Positions 58,060 through 64,000 of a DNA stretch of 64,000 nt are shown here, piece by piece. Source of the stretch: Dillenia suffruticosa. Lineage: Eukaryota > Streptophyta > Magnoliopsida > Dilleniales > Dilleniaceae. The stretch lies in NCBI GenBank assembly GCA_033439265.1, contig JAVTVX010000027.1, positions 8,633,001 to 8,697,000 on the forward strand. Direction: 5' to 3'. The notes beneath the pieces were generated by a model. That model was not told the origin of the DNA and ran no database searches. It was given only the letters and a program-made list of their open reading frames with translations. The position numbers and the translations under genes are program-made. Numbering within the stretch: position 1 is the first letter of the stretch; each line of letters begins with the position of its first letter.

Positions 58060-58390
58060 CTGTCTAAATATGAGTCTCTCGGCTCAGTTGACCTCCCTCG
58101 ATTATCAAGTTACTTGGCTACCGAGAGACCCCCAAAAGGTAAATGCAGAGAAATGTACCGATAGAGCATATATACCAAGAGGTAGTGTACCGGAAGGAAT
58201 ATGGAAAAATATACCAAGATAGATGAAAAACAAATACTCGAAATCAAAATTGAAGAAACAATCCACCAAACGCTAAAACTCATCCGAGCAAATAAATTCT
58301 CATAAAGAAACCAAATTTTACCGACCACCAAACACTCTAGTAAACAAAAATTCCAGTAACTAACGACTTAAAAATTGGGAGTTGAACCAA
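58060..58390 (-). repeat. Dispersed repeat B, copy 4 (inverted)
   Basis: Reverse-complement copy: ccgagagacccccaaaaggt, aatgcagagaaatgtaccga, caaaattgaagaaacaatcc and ttccagtaac. Forms an inverted pair with copy 3 about 0.4 kb away. Confidence 0.65.
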
Positions 58391-58499
58391 GAATCCAAGA
58401 AATTACCATACAGTCCAAAAAACAAAATCCACATTCATATTTAAATTAATTATTCTCATAAATTTTATAAAATACAGAAATTTTAAATGGTTCTTTAGA

Positions 58500-59115
58500 G
58501 TTAACACCACAACTAGAGTTTCTCGGTCATATATACTTAGAAGCTGAAAAGATAAACACAAACTTTTATAGCAGAGGAATAGCTTTCATACATCGTGATC
58601 ATCATCAACCACACCGCTCTATTTAATAGGAACTGAAAAAATAAACTTTTTAGAATTAGCAATAAATATGAAAAGCAGCAAAACAAATGTAGTGCAAAAC
58701 AAATGTTCAGAAACACAAACCTTCATAATAAAGGAATCGCCTCCATACACTTGATCATCATTAGGCAGATTATTCTTCTCAACCGAATATGAAAAAGAAC
58801 ATTTTTTGGAACTAGTAGCAAATATGAAAAGTAACAAAACAAATGTCAAACAAAGTAAATGTTTAGAAACGGAAAGACAAACATAAACCTTCACAATAGA
58901 GGAATGGCTTCCATAATGAGCACCTAATTGTCTCAATTTACCCCATTTAGAGAGAGAGAGAGAGCATAATTTGCTTAATAAACACCTTCCGATGTTTGTT
59001 TGTCCCGTCTATATAGAGGAAGAAAAAGAAAGAGACAAGGAGTATAGAGGAATGACTTCCATACACCATGTCATCAAGATCATGGTACACTACTCTCTTC
59101 AATTAATCTATACGA
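58500..59115. repeat. Tandem repeat D, about 150-170-bp units
   Basis: agaggaat.gctt.cataca..gatcatca recurs near 58573, 58732 (aaaggaatcgcctccat), 58901 and 59046, with aataaatatgaaaagcagca and aacaaatgt between the first units. A single related unit is at about 54955-55030. Confidence 0.65.
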
Positions 59116-59609
59116 TGCATTGAAATTGTGTCCATTTACCCCGTTTAGAATGAGAGATACAAATCCCCAATTTTAATGATTCTCATAATAGAGAGAGAGA
59201 GAGAGAGAGAAAGATCATCTAAGTGTTATGGTCCCACACAACTCACCAAATGACAAAAAGGGTAAATAATAAGAGAGGATAGTGAGAATGTTGTGAGAAG
59301 TTAGAGAGAAAGTTTCACACGGGTGCTTTAGAATGAAAAGTTTTTTATAAAGAGAGTGTACTAACAATATTAGAAAATATAAGTTGAGAGGTGGCGGTGG
59401 AGAGAGAGAGAGAGAGAAGTAGGACACATGGTGACAGAATTGTGAAATCATTCCTTTGTTTAACCTACTCCAACCCACACACAAAAAAAAAAAAAAAAAT
59501 TAACACATCATGCATTCAATTCACCAATGATAAATCACCTCTCGCCAACCAGAGGATGATGAAATCAAGGTGATAAAAGGTTGTTCACATTTATATTTAT
59601 ATGGTTAAA
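59116..59609. other. Microsatellite-rich intergenic stretch; no gene seen
   Basis: (GA)n near 59189-59211 and 59399-59416, poly-A near 59481-59498. Short ORFs are low complexity. Confidence 0.6.
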
Positions 59610-60646
59610 TGGACTTTCAGCGACGGAAAATTATCGACGGATTTTTTTCATCAGTAATAGCGACGGAATTGCGACGGATTACCGATGAAAATTTTACCGA
59701 TAGATTTTTTTATAAAATTTTATTAATTTATTAATTTTAAGTTTTTTCAATTTTTTTGTAAAACTATTAGCGACTGATTACCGACTGAAATTTTAGCGAT
59801 AGATTACTGACGGAAATTTTACCGATGGATTAACAACGGATTTTAAAATTTTTTTTAAATTTTAATTTTTTGAATTTTTGTAAATCTATTACCGACGGAT
59901 TAGTGACGAAGAAATTAATTACAGATTACCGACGGAAAAATTAACGACGGATTACCGACAAAAAAATTAGCGACGGATTACACATGGATTAGCGACGAAT
60001 TTTTTTATTTTTTATTTTTTTAATTTTATTTAATATAATTATTTTTATTTTATTTTGTAGAAGGATAATATTATTTTATTTTTTTAGTTTTTTATTTTAA
60101 GCTAAAATAAAATTATTTTATTATTTTATAATAAATTGTAATTTTATATTATTTTTTTATTATAAAAATATATATTTTTATATTATTTTATTATTATTAA
60201 AAAATATGATATAAAGATAATAAGTAAAAAAAATAATATAAATAGATATAAAGTTTGGTTTGGTGGTTATGTTGTTTATAAAAGTCATCTTCTTGCCCGG
60301 GTTCGAAGGTGATCGTAGGCATTTTTCCACAAATTAAAGGAGTTAGGTTGGTCAGTCGAGCGATGAGTCAGCGGGGGCTGACTGGAGCACAATTTTTTTT
60401 TTGAGAAGTTTAAAATCAGCAACGGACTCAGTCCGTCGCTCCTTTTTTTATTTTCTTATTTTTTTTAGCAACGGATTTTTTTTCCGTCATTGATATTAGA
60501 GACAGAAAAAAATTCGTCGCTGATATTTAGCGGGATCACTATCAGCGATGGATTTAGTGACGGAAAAAATATCGCAATACCCTTCAACAACGGAAAATGG
60601 ACTTTCAGCGATGGATTTTTAGTTCATTTTCTAGTAGTATGACTTA
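59610..60646. mobile_element. CACTA-like element fragment with GCGACGGA motifs
   Basis: Both ends are full of agcgacgga / accgacgga words (59616-60000) and their complements (tccgtcgctga near 60510). The right edge ends ttttctagtagta, the complement of the CACTACTAGAAAA terminus of plant CACTA elements with one change at the last base. The left edge shows the motif array but no CACTA terminus. The centre is AT-rich with no transposase, so it is non-autonomous and probably 5'-truncated. Confidence 0.6.
60253..60345 (+). mobile_element. Possible tRNA-derived SINE fragment
   Basis: tttggtggttatg could be a Pol III A box, and gggttcgaagg about 40 bp later a B box (GGTTCGANNCC with a mismatch). 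No body or tail was recognised. Lies inside the CACTA-like fragment. Confidence 0.35.
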
Positions 60647-60654
60647 GGCTTGAA

Positions 60655-61560
60655 CATTCATTAGATTTTTCTAAGTGTAGATAATACAAGTCAGCTTGTG
60701 AACTAGAGTGAGTCGACTTGAGCTTAAGCACTTGTGCCGTGAGTCACACTTATGTCCAATATTCTTAAATATTTCTAAGTGTCAAAGCTGTAGATTGACT
60801 TAGAATATATATAGGTTGATTTATACTTAAGCTTACTTGAGATTTTCCCAAGTTAATTTTATGTTTTATTTTCACAAATAATGCTAAGTATTAACATGGC
60901 AAGTCGACTTGTTGTTCTATTTAGTCGATTTGAAGTTATGCAATTTCACTGATTGTCTAAGTCTCACCAATGCAAGTTGACCTATGGAAGGCATAGGTCG
61001 ACTTGTCTGTTTGTTTACTTATTTTCTTTCCTTAAGTCAACTCATGTTTTTAGTAGGCTGACTTGTTCTGTCTTAGTCTAATTTTCAATCATAAAATTTT
61101 CAAATTTTTGGTTGTCATATTTAAAATTTTGACTATTAGAAGTTCAAGATTTTTAATTCTCAAATTGCTTTGTTGTTCAAGTCGAGTTATGCTATATGTA
61201 GGTTGACTTGTTCTTTAAACTCAACTTTAGTCTTTTTCACAAAATATTTATCTAGTTGACTTGACTAACCCACTATCTAAATTAAGAAGATTTATGCTTC
61301 TCGATGAATTGACTTATTCCTACTAGAGTCGATTTGAGTAACTTTCTATCTAAATTTAAATGTTGATCTTTACTTAGCAAGACAACTTGTTATTTTTGTG
61401 AGTCAACTTGTTCAAGTCTGCAACTTAGACAATGACTTTACACATTCTTAGACTTGTTTTAATTTCTTCCAAGTTAATCTTTTATAAATTTAATTATTTT
61501 TACTTCAGTATTGAGTATATTAGCTATTGATGATGATAAAAGAATTTGAATTAAAAAAAC
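60655..61560 (-). mobile_element. Fragment of the motif-rich LTR family
   Basis: Collinear with the part of 3275-5729 that starts near 5100: shared blocks include ttctaagtgt, atttaaaattttgac-attag-agttt, ttgatctttacttagcaag, tgagtcaacttgttcaagtc and acaatgactt...cattctta. Carries caagtcgacttg-type motifs such as 60900-60911. Ends are ragged. Confidence 0.65.
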
Positions 61561-61599
61561 ATAAGAAAAATAGAAAGAATAGAATTTGAAAATTCACAG

Positions 61600-62640
61600 A
61601 CCTACAGAAGTATGTCAAGCTGACTATATCTAAATGCATATATGTCCACCTATTTTAAGTCTCATGTCGATCAATTGAGCAAAATTTGAATCGATTAGAA
61701 AACATGTTGCCCTATCCAAATCTCATGTCGCCATGAATGAAACCAAAACACAAATTTTTCTAAGTGACACTATGTCGACATACCTAAAAAAATGTCAACC
61801 CAAATAAGACTTAATGCTTTCTTGTTGTCTTAACCAAAAACCTATCGCAAAACCTACAAATTGGTCAACATATTCAATAAAATTGATCGACATGTGACTC
61901 ATGTCAAATTGATCACTTTAAATGTCGACATGTCCATGTGCAAGTCTACCAATTTTAGTCCACAGGTCACCAATTTAAAACATGTCAACCTAATTACTTT
62001 TACATGTCAACCTATCCTCTTCATGTCAACCTATTTGAGTTCTCAAGTCTACCAATTTAAATCCTGAGTCGACTCATTAATCCATATATTGACAAGAAGC
62101 TTAATAAAAAAATAAAGAAGGTCGACACACCTGACAACTTGTCGACCTGTTTCATTTTTCCTTAAGAATCACACGACGATCTCTATCCAAAATATGTCGA
62201 CCCACCTTCATATGTCATTCAATACAAATATATCATGTCCACCAATTTTATCTTTAAACAGGATAATGTCGAGTTGAAAACTTAATGTGTTGACAAAGTC
62301 TTTTAGTTCTTAACATAAGCGATGTCGATGCCCCAATATAATTATGTCAACACACTAAACAATGTTGACCAATATCAGTACACTATGTCCACCGATTAAT
62401 ATTGGAACAGAACCATGTCGACTTAAAATTTTAAATATTTCGACATCACCTTTAATAGAAAAGCATAAGAAGTTCAATACAATATTGTTCAATTCGATTG
62501 GGAATATAAAATTGGTCGATATGCTCATATAAATTTGTCGACAAGTCAAACTTGTCGACCTGATATATTAATATATCGATCTGACCAGTAAATTTGCAAC
62601 ACAAAAAATTTGAATCCTAGACGATGTGCTCTTTAAACTT
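61600..62640. repeat. TATGTCGACATA-type motif array
   Basis: More than twenty words of the atgtcgac / atgtcaac / ttgtcgac type at about 30-50-bp spacing, with perfect palindromes at 61771-61782 and 61922-61931. The linkers are AT-rich and unrelated to the arrays with aagtcgactt flanks. Probably non-coding LTR or leader of another retroelement, since gypsy pol follows. Confidence 0.75.
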
Positions 62641-63165
62641 ATCAACATAAAAAATGTCAGAAACTAGATTTCAAAAATGGTATGAACAGAACGGTGACTT
62701 TCTCCTGATTTATTTGTTTATCTTTTTTTTTTTTTATCAAAGACCAGTGTTTAAGTGCAACAAGAACTTCTTTTAATTGGTAGAAGAAAAGTGCTGTCAG
62801 TAGAAAAATGAAAAATTCAGTACGAAATGAGGAACGGCTGTAAAACATTTAGTAACAAACATTAATAGGTAGTGTTCGAACTCAACCACACAATGGCTCT
62901 CTTTAACACCGCAGTAAATATCAGAGAGATGGAAGATGAAAGTGTGAATGCTCTATTGAAGATTTGAACTACCACGAACTTATTACATGTTTTACACTCA
63001 TTTTTATTACAATTTCCTATAAGCAGCAAATTTGTCTAATATGAGGACTCAAGTCTTATATCTTAGACCTTTTACTCTTACTTGTATTGAGATTTTAAAA
63101 GACTAGTGAGTGTGTCACAGTCTTGGGTTTAGAGAGAGAAAGAGTGAGTCAACCTATGTTGGGTT
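62641..63165. other. AT-rich stretch before gypsy pol; no gene seen
   Basis: No domain recognised. Could be the leader or a lost part of the gypsy element that follows. Confidence 0.5.
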
Positions 63166-63169
63166 AGGA

Positions 63170-64000
63170 AATAAGTGTTTGAGAGTAACATTGTAAAGGT
63201 CCAACTTGAACCTGGAGAAACTGCAATCTCCTCTATTGGGATACCTTCCGTCAAACAAGATTCCACCGAATGCATCTCTAATCTTCTGCTAGCCCTTTGA
63301 AAGGACTCTCGACAAGTAGCTGTACCCCGAGGGCACTCTTTTACTCCCTGTAACTTTGGGGATACCACCCAACCATGCTACCACCATGACCGACTTCAGT
63401 ATGGTTAAACTGCCATCTCTATATAATACTATCTTGGGTTGTCTTGGTTTAAAGGATTTAGAAGCCTTCTGAGTATAAAACATATGAATATCAAGTTCAG
63501 AATGCCTTTAGGCATTGCAATGCTTACTTGCGATCTTGATCCCCTAGGCACCTTCGCACTGGAGAAGGAAAGAAATAATCTCACTATTGATACTATGGAA
63601 TTTAGAGATAACATTGAGCAGTTTGCTAAACTTAAACCTAGTGAGAAAGTGATTGAGATTCAGATCATAGATGTTCCTAGCTAGATTGTTCAAATCAGAA
63701 CCCATTTGTTAACTTTTCTTCAAGATACTATAACTGAGTGCTTGCGACGACACTCTAACTTCTTATCATGATCTCTTATAGACATGTCAGGAATACACCT
63801 CTTAGTAATCATACACAAATTGATAGTAGATCCCAGCCGCAAGCTTGTAAAACAGAAGAAGAGAGTGTTCATGCAAGAACGACAATGAGCGATACAAAAG
63901 GAAGTATAACAATTACTGGCGGCAAATTTCATCAAAGATGTGAAATACCCCAAATAGATAGAAAATGTGATCATGGTGAAAAAAGCTAACGGCAAGTAGG
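63170..64000 (+). pseudogene. Ty3/gypsy (Tat-like) protease-to-RT remnant, cut by the window
   Basis: + strand: LQSPLLGYLPSN, LYPEGTLLLPVTLGIPPNHA, MVKLPSLYNTILG and HMNIKFRMPLGIA cover the end of the protease. Then come KPSEKVIEIQIIDVPS and, from 63780, DMSGIHLLVIIHKL, VDPSRKLVKQKKRVFMQER, NFIKDVKYPK and VIMVKKANGK, the linker and the first part of reverse transcriptase (family: DMPGIxPxxxxHxLxxxPxxxPVxQKRRxF). Several stops break it. Its protease is clearly related to those of elements 1 and 2, but unlike them it does run on into RT. The rest of pol lies beyond the window. Confidence 0.85.

Noticed and set aside
60253..60345. tRNA gene
   Set aside because: Only loose A- and B-box words; no cloverleaf could be drawn. 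Kept as a low-confidence SINE fragment only.

Overview
The window looks like nuclear DNA of an angiosperm: AT-rich, intron-containing genes, Ty1/copia and Ty3/gypsy LTR retrotransposons, many microsatellites. I see no bacterial, organellar or CRISPR signal. The species cannot be told from the sequence; a eudicot is a guess. Only two host genes are convincing, and they are convergent: ndhV (chloroplast NDH-complex subunit, DUF2996; + strand, 3 exons, 41113-41853) and a MUTYH/MutY adenine DNA glycosylase (- strand, 7 exons, 52786-43182). I rebuilt both exon by exon; splice phases agree and the expected catalytic and Fe-S residues are present in MUTYH.

Layout. 1-20623 is a very large inverted repeat: arms 1-7079 and 13538-20623 are almost identical, and the left arm is still matching at base 1, so it probably continues outside the window. 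The arms hold nested LTR-retrotransposon debris. The spacer (7080-13537) holds a 125-bp-arm hairpin, the decayed 3' half of a Ty1/copia element (RT, RNase H, an extra ORF) and its 3' LTR. 20624-30902 is the 5' part of a copia element of the same family on the - strand (gag and 5' LTR); its gag is split by a Ty3/gypsy element (22108-28911). 30903-33530 is AT-rich with no gene seen. 33531-40473 is a complete but decayed Ty3/gypsy element with LTRs, a PBS-like leader, a purine-rich tract and a 5-bp target duplication (GTTTC). 41.1-52.8 kb is the genic island. 52.96-59.1 kb is a patchwork of unnamed repeats, 59.6-60.65 kb a CACTA-like fragment, 60.66-62.64 kb motif-rich repeat, and 63.17 kb to the end a decayed gypsy protease-to-RT segment.

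Most interesting points. (1) The two gypsy elements lack RT, RNase H and integrase but share one plan: sense gag-protease, then a minisatellite where pol should be, then a long antisense ORF with a coiled coil and what looks like a short intron at the same place in both. (2) Hundreds of bases of LTR and internal sequence are studded with a 12-bp palindrome around GTCGAC, in three flavours (CAAGTCGACTTG, TTGGTCGACCAA, TATGTCGACATA). Most copies are one CpG-deamination step from it, and that step creates a TTGAC[C/T] W-box. (3) A fragment of U2 snRNA lies between exact 11-bp direct repeats in the intergenic region between the two genes. (4) CT microsatellites start at or close to the 5' splice sites of MUTYH introns 1 and 5.
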